Assembly: GCA_963674835.2 (NCBI GenBank)
Contig: CAXXKC010000002.1
Span: 310,001-374,000, forward strand
DNA from: G963674835 sp963674835
Lineage (GTDB): Bacteria; Planctomycetota; Planctomycetia; Pirellulales; Thermoguttaceae
Length of the DNA stretch: 64,000 bases
Reading direction: 5' to 3'
This document shows positions 8,981 through 19,700 of the stretch, one piece after another. Within the stretch, counting starts at the first letter, position 1; the number at the start of each line of letters is the position of its first letter. The notes under the pieces are model-generated. The model worked only from the letters and a program-made list of their open reading frames with translations. It made no database searches and was not told where the DNA came from. The position numbers and the translations under genes are program-made.

Positions 8981-9021
8981 AAAAAAACCCCGCCGTTCGC
9001 AGCCAGGGCGAAACGGCGGGG
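8981..9021 (-). terminator. Terminator-like hairpin with T-run in the leader of the hypothetical-uxaC operon (candidate attenuator)
   Basis: A perfect 10-bp stem (8988-8997 with 9012-9021, ccccgccgtt/aacggcgggg) with a 14-base loop is followed on the minus strand by seven Ts and then GTTTTG. Because the genes to the right are on the + strand, no upstream minus-strand gene needs terminating here. The hairpin therefore sits about 120 nt into the leader of the operon and directly ahead of its start codon. Confidence 0.75.
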
Positions 9022-9143
9022 CCGGAACAGAGAAGAGGCCAAACGTAGCGTGAAGGTTTCTAAAATAAACGTCGGATGATAACGCTACCTGCTTCACTAT
9101 TCAGGAGTGAGGTGCACAACGACATCCAAACCCCCTACCTTCA
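8982..9143 (-). ncRNA. Candidate leader RNA / small RNA of about 160 nt
   Basis: This is the stretch between the predicted transcription start (about 9143) and the terminator hairpin. A 7-bp complementarity TGAAGGT/ACCTTCA and a 6-bp one GTAGCG/CGCTAC show it could fold. An 11-12-base motif with ATCGACGTT/ATCCGACGTT occurs twice. It does not match any riboswitch or 6S pattern I can recognise. It may be an attenuator leader or an independent small RNA. Confidence 0.4.
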
Positions 9144-9149
9144 ACGTCG

Positions 9150-9177
9150 ATCATATCAGGTTTTGGGACCTTGTCCA
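9150..9177 (-). promoter_or_regulatory. Sigma-70-type promoter for the hypothetical-uxaC operon
   Basis: On the minus strand TGGACA (9172-9177) and TATGAT (9150-9155) are separated by 16 bp; each differs from consensus by one or two bases. Predicted start is near 9143. Confidence 0.6.
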
Positions 9178-9245
9178 GACTTTTTGCGGGAAAACGCAAG
9201 ATAGAGCATAAAAATTCTGCGGCCCCCTATACCTGGGGCCCTGCC

Positions 9246-9274
9246 GTTACAGCGGCACCTGGAGCCTTTATAAT
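9246..9274 (+). promoter_or_regulatory. Promoter for the inositol monophosphatase gene
   Basis: A consensus TATAAT (9269-9274) lies 17 bp after a weak GTTACA (9246-9251), 38 bp ahead of the start codon. A small GGCCCC/GGGGCC hairpin lies just upstream (9221-9240). Confidence 0.55.
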
Positions 9275-9312
9275 CGCCGGGATTCACGTAAGTCCAGGGT
9301 TGAGGATTCGTC

Positions 9313-10101
9313 ATGTCTGAGTATTTGGAGGTGTGTGAGAGGGCGGTGAAGGAGGCTGGTACTCTATTAACGGAACGGATGGGGCGCGTGTCGGTTCGCG
9401 AGAAGGGGCGGTTCGACCTAGTGACCGAGGCCGACCTAGAATCGCAGAACTTGATTCGACGGATCGTACTGGAGGCGTTTCCCGACCATCTGATGTTGGG
9501 CGAGGAGGATCACCCTGACAATGCGATGATGAATCCGCCGGGGTGTTACCGATGGATCGTCGATCCGCTGGACGGGACGACGAATTTCGTGCATCAGGTA
9601 CCTTGGTTTTCGGTATCGCTCGCGTTGGAACGCGATGGCGAGCTGTTGGCGGGTGCGGTGTATCACCCTGCCTGCAAGGAGTGTTTTTCAGCGGCGGCCG
9701 GACAAGGGGCGTTTCTGAACGGACAGCCGATTCGCGTGAGCCGGGTGGAGGTGATGGACCAGGCCTTGGCGGGAGCGGGATTTCCGCCGGACGTGACTTC
9801 GGACAAGCCCGACCTGCGGCTGTTCTTGGCGGCCGCGGAGACGTGCCAGGCCGTTCGCCGCATGGGCTCGGCCGCGCTGAATCTCTGCTATTTGGCGATG
9901 GGGCGTTTTGACGCGTCCTGGTCTTTTTCGACCAAGGTCTGGGACGTAGCCGCAGGACTGCTCATTGCCCGCGAGGCTGGCGCGACCATTAGCTCCCCTG
10001 ATGGTAGGGCATATCGTTCGCCTGAGCCGCACTATGTGGCGGCCGCAACGCCGGAGCTGCACAAGGAGTTGCTGCGACTAGCCAAGCAGATCGGCATCTA
10101 G
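9313..10101 (+). CDS. suhB: Inositol-1-monophosphatase family protein
   Basis: A 262-aa magnesium-dependent phosphatase of the IMPase family. Metal-binding motifs are all present: GEE at residues 63-65, WIVDPLDGTTNF at 81-92, and the C-terminal WDVAAGLLIAREAG. The substrate could be inositol-1-phosphate, a related sugar phosphate or 3'-phosphoadenosine compounds; the family is not resolved by eye. A separate promoter lies upstream and the next gene is about 200 bp away, so it seems to be transcribed alone. The start follows GAGGATTC at a suitable distance. The symbol suhB is used in the broad sense. Confidence 0.9.
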   Translation: MSEYLEVCERAVKEAGTLLTERMGRVSVREKGRFDLVTEADLESQNLIRRIVLEAFPDHLMLGEEDHPDNAMMNPPGCYRWIVDPLDGTTNFVHQVPWFSVSLALERDGELLAGAVYHPACKECFSAAAGQGAFLNGQPIRVSRVEVMDQALAGAGFPPDVTSDKPDLRLFLAAAETCQAVRRMGSAALNLCYLAMGRFDASWSFSTKVWDVAAGLLIAREAGATISSPDGRAYRSPEPHYVAAATPELHKELLRLAKQIGI

Positions 10102-10302
10102 GTGCGATGGCGGGAGACTTCCCTCGTTGGTGGCAGATGGTGGGAAAACGGGGGTTTGTTGCTTCATGGATGGCGAATGTGTGGATAGACTGAAAGGAGT
10201 ACTTACTCCTCTCCGAAGCTCGCTCTGAGCAACGCAGTATCAATACGGCATTTGCGTGATGCTTGCCGCCAATCGCGGTAGTATGGCGAAGGAACAGAAG
10301 CT

Positions 10303-13300
10303 TTGCTAGGTCGTGTGCATTGGCTAGTGCGTGTCGCACTCAACTGTAGCGTTCGTGGCGGCGTGTTTCCGCGGTTTCGAAGGCGCTACACATACGCCGG
10401 ATGCGCCCTGTTGCCGAGCTTGATCGGACCGTTGCTCCTCTTGGCAGGCGGGCTGGCGGCAGCGCAAGACGAAACGGCAGCTCCCCCACCGTCGGAGCCG
10501 GCTGCGGAGGCTGCGACGCCCGCGACGACCGAACCCCCGGCAGCCCAGCCCGCGCCCGCGCTTCCTGATGCGTCGGGCCCAGCAGCCGTTCGCGAGGCGC
10601 AACCTCCGTTGTGGTATCTGAAGGACAAGGAGGGCCATTTACAGCCGGTGCTGGGGTGGACGATTGAGGAATTGGAGGAACTGTATCAGCTTAAGCATGG
10701 ACTTAAGCAGCGCGAGCAGAGTCCGCGGTTTAGTTTGCAGTGGATGTCGGTGACGGGCGTCGCCAAGAAGGGCTATGCCGACCTGACGGTGCAGTTCAAG
10801 ATCTTCGTTCGAGAAGGGCAGGTTGCGCGTATCCCGCTGCGGCTAAATCAGGCGGTTCTTCATGACGCGGTCCAGTACAAGGGGTCCGGTCAGGAGACGC
10901 TTGATTTCGAGGAGGGTGGAGAAGGCTATGTGCTGTTTCTGCGCGGCGGCGCCGGCCAGACGCATGAGTTGACGCTCAAGGTGCTGGTGCCGTTGAGCGA
11001 GGTGGGCGCCGAAACCCGCCTGAAGCTGTCGGCCCCCCGAGCGACGAGTTCCGAGTTGAAGTTGCAGGTTCCGGTACCGGACGCCGTGGCCCGCGTGTCT
11101 GACGGTGCGACTCTGCTGCCGCCTGCGGGTGCCAATGGCAGCGGGACGGAACTGACGGTGCTCGGGTTGGGCGGAGACCTGGAGCTTGCCTGGCGGAAGC
11201 ATGGCGATCCATCGGTGGAAGTGGTGCCTGTGCTGGAGGCCGTCGGCGCGATCCTGGCGAAGGCGGACAGCCGCGAGATCGACCTGGAAGCCCGACTGCA
11301 AGTTCGCGCGTATGGCGGCCAGTTCGACCGTTTCCGCGTGCGACTGCCCAAGGGGGCCGAGTTGGTTTCGACCAACACGACCGGCTACACGTTGGTGCCG
11401 GTTCCTGCGGCGAACGATACGTCGGCGGTCGACGCTGGTCCGCTCGTCGAGGTGCAGTTGGCGAAGAAGATGTCGGGAGAGGTGGAGGTTTCGCTGACGG
11501 CGCGGCTATCGCAAGAGAGCGGCAGCGTGGCGGGATGGACCGACCTGGCGGGCTTCGAGGTGGTCGGCGCGGTACGGCAGTGGGGATACATCGCTGTCAG
11601 TGCCGTAGGCGATTGGCACGTGCTTTGGGGGCCCAGCCGAGGCGTTCGCCAGAGGGACGAGCTTCCGAAGTGGCTACGATCGGACAATCTGGTGGCCGGC
11701 TATGAGTACTTCCATCAACCGTTCTCGTTGACGGCGAGGGTGGTTCCGCGGCGAACGCGCATCAGCGTCGAGCCCGAGTATCTCTTGCTGGTCGAGGCCA
11801 AGCAGGTGCGCCTGGAGGCGAAGCTGAAATACGCGGTCCGGGGTGCGAAGGTCTTTGCGCTGAACGTGGAGCTACCGAACTGGCAGCTCGAAGAGGTCGG
11901 GCCGGAGAACGTTGTCGATTCGGACGGCGTGGCAGTGGACGCGTCGGGCATGCTCTCGATTCCGCTGTTGCAGCCGTCGGTGGGGCAGATCGAGATTACG
12001 ATCCGTGCGAAGCAGGCGATCTCGGGACAGCAGCATTCGCTGTTGCTGGGGCTGCCGCGGCCGGAGGCCTCTTCGCTGGGGCCAGCGGCCGTGGTGGTGG
12101 CGCCGGCGGACAACGTGGAACTGACGCCGAACGCCGAGTCGATCGTGGGCCTAGTTCGCCAGCAGTCGATACCCGAGATCAACCGACCGCAGTGGCAGCA
12201 GACGCCGTTGTTCTACCGCGTGGAGGGCTCCAAGGCGGTCTTTGCCGGCGATATGCGGGTGCGCTCGCGAGCGATTGCAGTGGACGTGGCCACTCAGATC
12301 AACCTGGACGATCAGAAGGCACAGGTGGAACAACGTTTGGCGTACACGGTGTCGTACGAGCCGATCGACCGGTTGACGCTCACGGTGCCGCGGGCGCTGG
12401 CCGGTCTGGATCAGATCCAGGTTTCGCTAGCCGGGCAACTGCTGACGCTGGGCGATGCATCGGAACAGCCGCCGGCCGATCCGAAGGCGCCGGTACCCAA
12501 ACGCGTGGCGTTGCCGTCGGCGCGCATCGGACTGTGCGAATTGACGGTGCGATACAGCGTTCCGTTGGACAAGGTGGAGCCGCCAGCCGGCATCCTCAGC
12601 ACGATTCCGCTGGTGATGCCGACCGAGGGCGACCTAACCGGCAACACTTTGACCGTCGTGAGCCGGGAGGGGATGCGGGCGCAGTATCGTGAAGGGCCCT
12701 GGCGCACATGGGAGGGAACCGGGCCGCAAACGCAGCGCCCCGGGGCTCTTTACTTGTCGGCCGGCGAGCGGGCGAGCGAGGTGGTTTTGGGGATTCACTC
12801 CGAACCACGCGATCCCGATGGCTCCACAGTGGTCAGTCGTGCTTGGATCCAGACGTGGCTGATCGGCGACGAGCGTCAGGATCGAGCGGTGTTTCGGTTT
12901 ACCAGCAACCAGAAGCGGCTGAAGCTGTTGATGCCGACCGACGTGGACCTGAAAGACGTGGGGATTCTGGTCGACGGGGAAACGGCCAGCGGACAATCGA
13001 CGCCGGAACGCGAGTTATTGATTCCGCTGAAGGGTGACAAGATTCTACGGCAACATCGCTTGGAGGTGTGGTACCATTTCCGCAAACGTCGCGTCGGCCC
13101 CGGGGCGATGAAGATCGAATTGCCTCGGCTGGGGCGCGACGTATGGGTGCGGCAGATGTACTGGCAGTTGGTGCTGCCTAAGAACGAGCATTTGGTGACG
13201 GCGCCTGCGGGCTTCACGCCCGAGTTTCGATGGAGTTGGAACGGCTTGCTGTGGGGGCGGGAAGCGACGCTAGACCAGGCGGAACTGGACAGTTGGGCCG

Positions 13301-13773
13301 GGGCCCAGCGGGGTGCCGAGTTGCCGGCCGCTGTGAATCGCTATTTGTTCAGCAGTCTGGGATCGGTGGGCGAGTGCGAGGTGCGGACGGCGAATCGGTC
13401 GCTCATCGTACTGACGGCATCGGGGATCGCCCTGGTGGTCGGCCTGCTGCTGATCTACGTGCCGATTCTGCGTCATCCGGGCGTTTTGCTGGCACTGGCC
13501 ATTGGACTGATGGCGGCCGTCACGGTGTATCCGGGGCCGGCACTTCTGGCCGCACAGGCAGCCGGGTTGGGCGTCATCCTGTCGTTGTTGGCGGGTCTGC
13601 TGGAGCGAAGCGTCGCGCGGCGCCGCAGCAGCACGGTGAGCGAGATGAACAGTTCTCTGACCCTCGAGCGAGGATCGACGCAGATCCAGTATCGGCCGGC
13701 GCCGGTTGGAGGAGAATCGACGGATACGGCGCAGCCTGCCTTGCCCGCCTCGCCTTCCGAGTCGCACGTATGA
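10303..13773 (+). CDS. Giant secreted protein A (1156 aa) with a repeat element inside its signal-peptide region
   Basis: I do not recognise a named family. TTG at 10303 is taken as start because AAGGA lies nine bases before it; GTG 10315 is an alternative. Residues 8-36 are encoded by the dispersed palindromic element, followed directly by a hydrophobic stretch (LIGPLLLLAGGLAAA, 40-54) and a Pro/Ala/Thr-rich segment. The main body (about 100-1040) is strand-rich, consistent with stacked beta-sandwiches. Two or three membrane segments lie at 1044-1112 (SLIVLTASGIALVVGLLLIYV, LLALAIGLMAAVTVY, GLGVILSLLAGLL), then a disordered tail. Topology: exported body anchored at the C-terminus. The stop overlaps the start of the next giant gene (ATGA), so the two are coupled and probably form one complex. 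Confidence 0.8.
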   Translation: MLGRVHWLVRVALNCSVRGGVFPRFRRRYTYAGCALLPSLIGPLLLLAGGLAAAQDETAAPPPSEPAAEAATPATTEPPAAQPAPALPDASGPAAVREAQPPLWYLKDKEGHLQPVLGWTIEELEELYQLKHGLKQREQSPRFSLQWMSVTGVAKKGYADLTVQFKIFVREGQVARIPLRLNQAVLHDAVQYKGSGQETLDFEEGGEGYVLFLRGGAGQTHELTLKVLVPLSEVGAETRLKLSAPRATSSELKLQVPVPDAVARVSDGATLLPPAGANGSGTELTVLGLGGDLELAWRKHGDPSVEVVPVLEAVGAILAKADSREIDLEARLQVRAYGGQFDRFRVRLPKGAELVSTNTTGYTLVPVPAANDTSAVDAGPLVEVQLAKKMSGEVEVSLTARLSQESGSVAGWTDLAGFEVVGAVRQWGYIAVSAVGDWHVLWGPSRGVRQRDELPKWLRSDNLVAGYEYFHQPFSLTARVVPRRTRISVEPEYLLLVEAKQVRLEAKLKYAVRGAKVFALNVELPNWQLEEVGPENVVDSDGVAVDASGMLSIPLLQPSVGQIEITIRAKQAISGQQHSLLLGLPRPEASSLGPAAVVVAPADNVELTPNAESIVGLVRQQSIPEINRPQWQQTPLFYRVEGSKAVFAGDMRVRSRAIAVDVATQINLDDQKAQVEQRLAYTVSYEPIDRLTLTVPRALAGLDQIQVSLAGQLLTLGDASEQPPADPKAPVPKRVALPSARIGLCELTVRYSVPLDKVEPPAGILSTIPLVMPTEGDLTGNTLTVVSREGMRAQYREGPWRTWEGTGPQTQRPGALYLSAGERASEVVLGIHSEPRDPDGSTVVSRAWIQTWLIGDERQDRAVFRFTSNQKRLKLLMPTDVDLKDVGILVDGETASGQSTPERELLIPLKGDKILRQHRLEVWYHFRKRRVGPGAMKIELPRLGRDVWVRQMYWQLVLPKNEHLVTAPAGFTPEFRWSWNGLLWGREATLDQAELDSWAGAQRGAELPAAVNRYLFSSLGSVGECEVRTANRSLIVLTASGIALVVGLLLIYVPILRHPGVLLALAIGLMAAVTVYPGPALLAAQAAGLGVILSLLAGLLERSVARRRSSTVSEMNSSLTLERGSTQIQYRPAPVGGESTDTAQPALPASPSESHV
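10325..10410 (+). repeat. Palindromic element copy A (86 bp), in frame inside giant protein A
   Basis: Begins TAGTGCGTGTCGCACTCAAC and ends ATGCGCCCTG. It lacks 9 bp in the hairpin apex compared with the 95-bp copies, which keeps the reading frame. Encoded peptide: LVRVALNCSVRGGVFPRF, then RRYTYAGCAL. The hairpin arms GTAGCG and CGCTAC are present. Confidence 0.85.
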
Positions 13774-16700
13774 GACATTTGCCCCTCCTAGTGCGTGTCG
13801 CACTTGACTGTAGCGTTCGCGGCGGCGTGTTTCTACGTTTCCGAGAGCGAAAAACACGCTACAGTTTCGCCGAATGCGCTCTAGCTTTCCTCCTTCTGGC
13901 GATTCTGCCTGCGGCCGGCGCGTCGGCAGCCGACGGCAGCAGTTCGGAGCGTGCCACGGCAGGCAACACGTCGGCCATCGCTCCGCTGGAGTTTCGCCGG
14001 GTGTTCACACCGGCGGGTCAATGGAAGGATTGGCCGCGCGACGGCATCCGCTATGTGCCGATGAAGTCGGAAGAGTTCGAGCGGCTGGTCAACTCTGCGC
14101 AGGGAGCGGTTCAGGACGCGCCGCCGGTGTCGGCCGCGGTCACGTCGGCGGAGTACCGGGCGACCCTCGACTCTGGGGGCGTACTGCGCGGCGAGGCGAC
14201 GCTGGGCATCGCACACGGTCAGGAGCATTCGGTGATGCTTCCGCTGGACCCATGCGGGCTGGCCATCGCGCAGGCCGAGTGGGCGGGAGCGAAGCCTCAA
14301 GCGGCGCAACTCGGACTGGGAATCGATGGGAAGATGGCCGTGCTAGTGACGCACGGCGGCGAACTTCGCTTTCGATGGACCTTGCGGGGAGAGCAGGAGC
14401 CGGGTGGCGGGCGGGTGTTTACCTTGGACTTGCCGGCCTGTCCTACGAGTCGCCTTCTGCTGGACTTGCCCACCAAGCTGCAGCCGGTCGTTGCCGACGG
14501 CGTCGCCATCAAGGAGGACTCGGATGATTCGAAGCGAGAGCGCTGGCGGATCGAGATGGGCGGCCACCACCGGGTCGTGTTGCGGATCGTGACGGGCGGT
14601 GAGTCGAAACCCCGGCAACAGTTGACCCTGGTCCGTAGCGTGTTTGCGTACGATCTGTCGCTGCACGGGTTGGACCTCACAGCCGAGTTGCGGCTGGACG
14701 TGCACGATGAAGCGCTGCGCGAGGTCGTCGTCGCGATGGATCAGGGTTTGGAGCTTGTGAAGGCCCAGTACGGCGACGTGGCGACACCGTGGTCGATACT
14801 CACGCCGCCCGAAAAAGGGCATGGAGCACGGGTATTGCTGCAACTGCCGGAGGCGGCGCAGGGCGCCGGCCGTGTGTTGCGGCTGGGCGCCGTGGCGCCC
14901 CTGGAATTGGGGCAACGCTGGCGTCTGCCGGGGATTCGCACCGAGGGGATGTTCTGGCAGGAGGGGAGCGCCACGATCGGCGTGCGAGCACCGTTGAACC
15001 TGGAACAACTGGCGCCGATTCACGGGCGCCAATCGAAGACCGGCACCCTCTCCGGACCGCGGCCTGGCCAATCGGCGGAGATCCAGTACTTCGCGGAGGA
15101 TGCCGGCGTGGAGGTGGTGCTGGCCGAGTTGGAGGCCCAGCTTCACGTGGATTCGGGAACATCGGTCGAGTTGAGCCGCGGCGAGATCACCGGGCGAGTC
15201 GTGGCGGAATTGGCGGTGACCGACGGCGAACTCTTTCAACTGGAAGCCGACGTCGGCCGCCAGTGGCTGATCGATTCGGTCGAGGCGGAACCGGACGGCG
15301 TTTTGCACGACGACTGGACGGTGAAGAAGGAAGACGACGGCAGCGAGAAGCTTGTCGTGCATCTGGACAAGGCGCTTTCGCCCACGCGAGGCGTGCGGCT
15401 GATTGTTACCGGGCGCCGGCTTCATTCGCCGTCGAGTCAGCCACTGGATACCGACGACCTGATGTTGTTGCGGTTTGCCGACGCGGCGGGCCACAGGAGC
15501 CTGATGGCCGTTCGCGCTGTAGAGCCCTATCGCCTGCGACTGGAAGGCGCGGAGCATCTCAAGCGCATCGAGCCGGAGAATCTGACCGAAGCGCAACGAC
15601 GGCTGTTTCCGACGACGCCGCGCGAGTTGGTGTTCGAGAAGGATACCGGCGCCGCATCGCTGGAGATCTCGCTGGTTTCGCCCAAGCCGAGTTATTCGGC
15701 CACCATCCGGGCGGAGGCGACGGCATTTGCGTCGCGGTCGGGTGAGAACACGTCACGATGGCTGCGGGAATCGTACTGGGTGCGGTGCGTGCCCGACGTG
15801 ACGCGCGTGGACCGCGTGCTGATCCACTTCTGCTCTCCTCGCACGACACCCCCGCGCTGGAACCTGGGAGCAGGAACGGAGGGGCAGTTCGAAGCGAGGC
15901 TGCTCTCGGCGGCCGAGCAGGCCAGCGCGGCGATGGATACGCGGGGTGAGACCTGGGAACTGGTTTTCCGCCAGCCCAAGGCAGCACCGTTTGAGATCCA
16001 CGCGAGCCGATCGCTGCCATGGGACGGCAGGCAAGAACCGATCAGTCTGGTGTGCGTTCCCGAGGCGGCCCAGCAACAGGGCTCGCTGGTGATTCGTTCG
16101 GTGGCGGCGACGGCGATCCGCGTTCAGAGCGATCGACTCGATCCGCTGCCGCTGGAAGACGCGCCGTCGGACCAGATCAGCACGGCCCGAGCCCGATTCC
16201 GCTACAGCCCGATGAGCGACGCGGTGCGTGCCGATCAGCCTGCCGTGACCGTGGAACTGGAGAAGACGGCTTTGCCGGCCGCGTGGATCTGGGATTGCCA
16301 GTTGGAATCGCGTTATCAGGTCGAGGGCGGGGCCAGGCACAGCATTGCGTACTGCATCGAGAGCAACGGCAAGACGCAACTGGAGCTGAAGCTTCCGGCG
16401 TCGGTCAGCCTGGAGAAGATCGCGGGGATTTCGATCGACGGCAGTCCGGCGTCGTGGCACAGCGTTGGAGAGGCAAGTGAGCAGCGACTGGTGGTCGAGT
16501 TGCCGGAAGAGCGCCGTTTTCCGGTGGTTTGCCTGCACTACCGGACCGATGATCCACCCCTGCGGACGCAACAGATCATCGAGCCTCAGATGCCGACGGC
16601 CGACGTGCCCGTGCTGACGCAGCACTGGACCGTTTGGCTTCCGCCAGGGTATGGGGCAAGTCGCCGGAGCATTTGGGGCATTGCCGGGCAGGAATCGGTA

Positions 16701-19700
16701 TCGAGTTGGCCCCAGCGGATTTTCGGTCCGCTGGGTCAGACGGCTTTGGTGTCGCCCTTCAATCCGTTGGCAAAGGACTCGTGGACGCAACTGGTGAACC
16801 GCGGTGCGAAATCGCAATCGATACGCCAAGTGGCAGAGAAGTTCGTCACGCGGTTAAGCGACATTGAAGAGAAGCTCCGCCAGGCGAATACGCCGGCCGG
16901 CGGCGATGCGCCGGCAGCCAAGGCGGTGCCCTGGGGCGATCTGCTGGGCAAGGTGATCGAGGGGACGGGACAGATGCTTCTGTTCGACAGTCCCGCGCTG
17001 TCCCGCATACGTCTTGACGCGCGAACGCCGGTCGTGGCGGTCCGTTCGGACAATTCCTTCGACCGGGGCATCGCCTTGCTGGAGCAGGCGAAGCTGGCTC
17101 TGCTCGTTTCTCCGAAAGGCCTGCTACTGACGAGTGCCGCCGATGCCCGGGCGTACCATCCGAACCTCGTTCCGTTGGAAAACGGGACACTGTGGCAGGT
17201 GCAGGAGGGACCGTTGGCCGATCGGCTCCAGCAAGCCGGCAAGACTCGTGGCGACCCTGTGTTCCGGTCGATCGACCGATGGCGACAGCAGTCGGCCGGT
17301 GAGATGATTCCGTGGACCGTGCCGTCGACGGGCGATCAACCGTTGGATACGCTCGGTTGGAACGTGTACCGGACGATTCTCTCGCCGGGAACGCCGACAC
17401 GACTGGCGGTGACCTGCCAAGACACGATCCGGTCGCTGCAATGGGGCGTCTTCCTGGTGGTGTTCGCGATTCTCTGGTGGGTGGCCAGCGAGCGGCCCGC
17501 GGTGTCGATCGCCGTGTTGTCCGTGTCGGCGGCTGCGGCATTGGTCCTGGCGGGCCCTTACGCGGCGGTAGCGTCCGGGGCGGTGCTGGGAGCGATCATG
17601 GCACTGGTGCTGTACCTAGTGCACCGCTGGCGGAAGCGGACTGAACCGGCTGAAAGCGAGCCGAGCCCATCGGCGTCTGCTGACGGCGTTCAGGCAGGCG
17701 TGGCGCTTCTGGTGGTGTTGAGTTTGGCGGCCATGGCGCCGCACGCGCGGGCGGATGACTCACCAACCCAGGCGGCGAAGGCGCCACGCGTCGTTTACGA
17801 TGTGCTGATTCCGGTTGACGAACAACAGAAGCCGAGCAAGGAGAACTACCTTGTGCCCGAGGCTCTGTATCAGCAGTTGCAGCGCCGGGCGTCAGGGTTG
17901 ACTGAGGAGCCGCAAGGATGGCTGCTTTGCGGAGCGGCGTATCGCGGGACGCTCGCGCGGCAAGCGGCTCCCGAACAGCTCGTGGTGAACGAGTTGAAGG
18001 CCGTGTTCGACCTCGAGGTGTTCAACCCGTCGACGCGTATACGCATTCCCTTGGGACGCGAGGGGGTAAACCTGCTTCCTGAGGGAGCCACGCTGGACGG
18101 GCGGGTGATCGAACCGGAGTGGCTGGAGGCGGACGGCGCGTTGGTTTTCGACGTTCGCGAGGCGGGGCCCTATCGCCTCGAGCTGTCGCTACGTCCGGCG
18201 GTGAAGTCGTTTCGGACGTCGCACGGGATCGATCTGCATATTCCGCGGCTGCCGAGCTCGCGGTTGGAATTGAGTTTGCCGTCGGATGCACCCGCGGTGG
18301 AAGTGCCATCGGCCATCGGCTCGGTGAGCATTCAGCAGGTGCCTGCGCGACTGGTCGCCGAACTGGGAGCCACCGACCGGCTGACCGTTCGCTGGCCCGA
18401 CGTGGCCGATCGTGCGAGTGCGGGCCCGGCGATGGACGTGGAACAGATGTACTGGCTGAAGGTGCATCCCGGCTCGGTCGTGCTGAGCACGAAGCTGAAG
18501 GTGAAGGTGATCGAGGGGGTCGTTCGCCAACTTCGGCTTGCGGTGGATCCGCGGTTGCGGCTTCTGCCGTTCCGGGATACGGAATCGGCCGTATCGCAGG
18601 TGCAGACGACGGCGGGCGAGCCGCAGACGATCCAGTTCGACATGGCGAGACCGATCTCCGACCAGGCGGTGATCGAGGCAGACTTCCTGCTTACGGGCAC
18701 GTCGGGCATCGGGAAACTGCGGCTTCCGCAGGTGCAGGTCGTGGACGCCCGGGTGACGAAGCGCTGGCTCGCGGTATCGGTCGATCGGGCGTTGGTATTC
18801 GAGCAGCAAGCGGCCGACCAATTGGAACCGGTTGCCGTTCCGGTCTTCGAAGCGGCCTGGGGGAAGGCTGAAGGACCGCCGGCGTTGGCGTACAACCTGC
18901 CGTCGAGCCAGCCCGCCTGGAGCCTTGCCACGCGTCCGGATGAGCCGCGGATCACGGTCGATCAGATGACCGTGCTGAGCTTCGCCCCGGGGATTGCCAA
19001 GGTGCAGTTCGACGCACAGGTATCGACGAGCGGGTACGGATTTCAATACCATCTTTCGGCCCCGAAGCAATTGCGGGTGGAGAGCGTTGAGGTTCAGGAT
19101 TCGGTGAAGCGCGCGGCGCGGTGGTCGCGTGATGCGGAAGGCGGGATCACCGTGTTTTTGAACGAACCGGCCACAGGCAAACAACGGTTGACCGTCCACG
19201 GAACGATGATTACGCCCGTGCGAGGCCCGGCCGTGCTGCCGATTCTGTGGGTCGACGGCACCTCGATGCACTCATGTGAGATCCAGGTGTTTCGCGAGCC
19301 GTCGGTTCTGGTGACCCTGGCGGACATCAAGGGGCTCAATGAGGTCGAACTGCCGATCGTGGCGGACGACAAGGCCCAGTTGGGACGGCTGGTGAAGGCG
19401 TTTACGGTGCCGGATCGCCGTAGGCCGGTCGGCGCGACGGTGAACCTGACGCCGAATCAACCGGAGATGGTGGCCGATCAGGTGACCTATTTGCATGGAG
19501 ACGGAGAGACCTGGGAAGTGGAGGTCGAGTTCCACGTGAAGGTGGGGCGGGGAGTGGCCGACGAGTTCCGCATCCAGACGCCGGCCTTGTGGCAAGGTCC
19601 CTTGCGGATCGATCTTCCGGCCGATTACCGGCTGATCGATAGCGGCGGCAAGGACCGTCGCGAGGTGGTGATTCAGCCTCGTGTGGCAGTCGACCACGAG

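Noticed and set aside
10283..10309. Tiny frame MAKEQKLC overlapping the start of giant gene A
   Set aside because: Eight codons with no separate support; it may be by chance, and its frame differs from the giant gene.
13230..13769. Extension of giant protein B 180 codons upstream of ATG 13770
   Set aside because: It would overlap the end of giant protein A in another frame with Gly/Arg-rich shadow-like composition, whereas ATGA at 13770 is a standard coupling start before a signal peptide.
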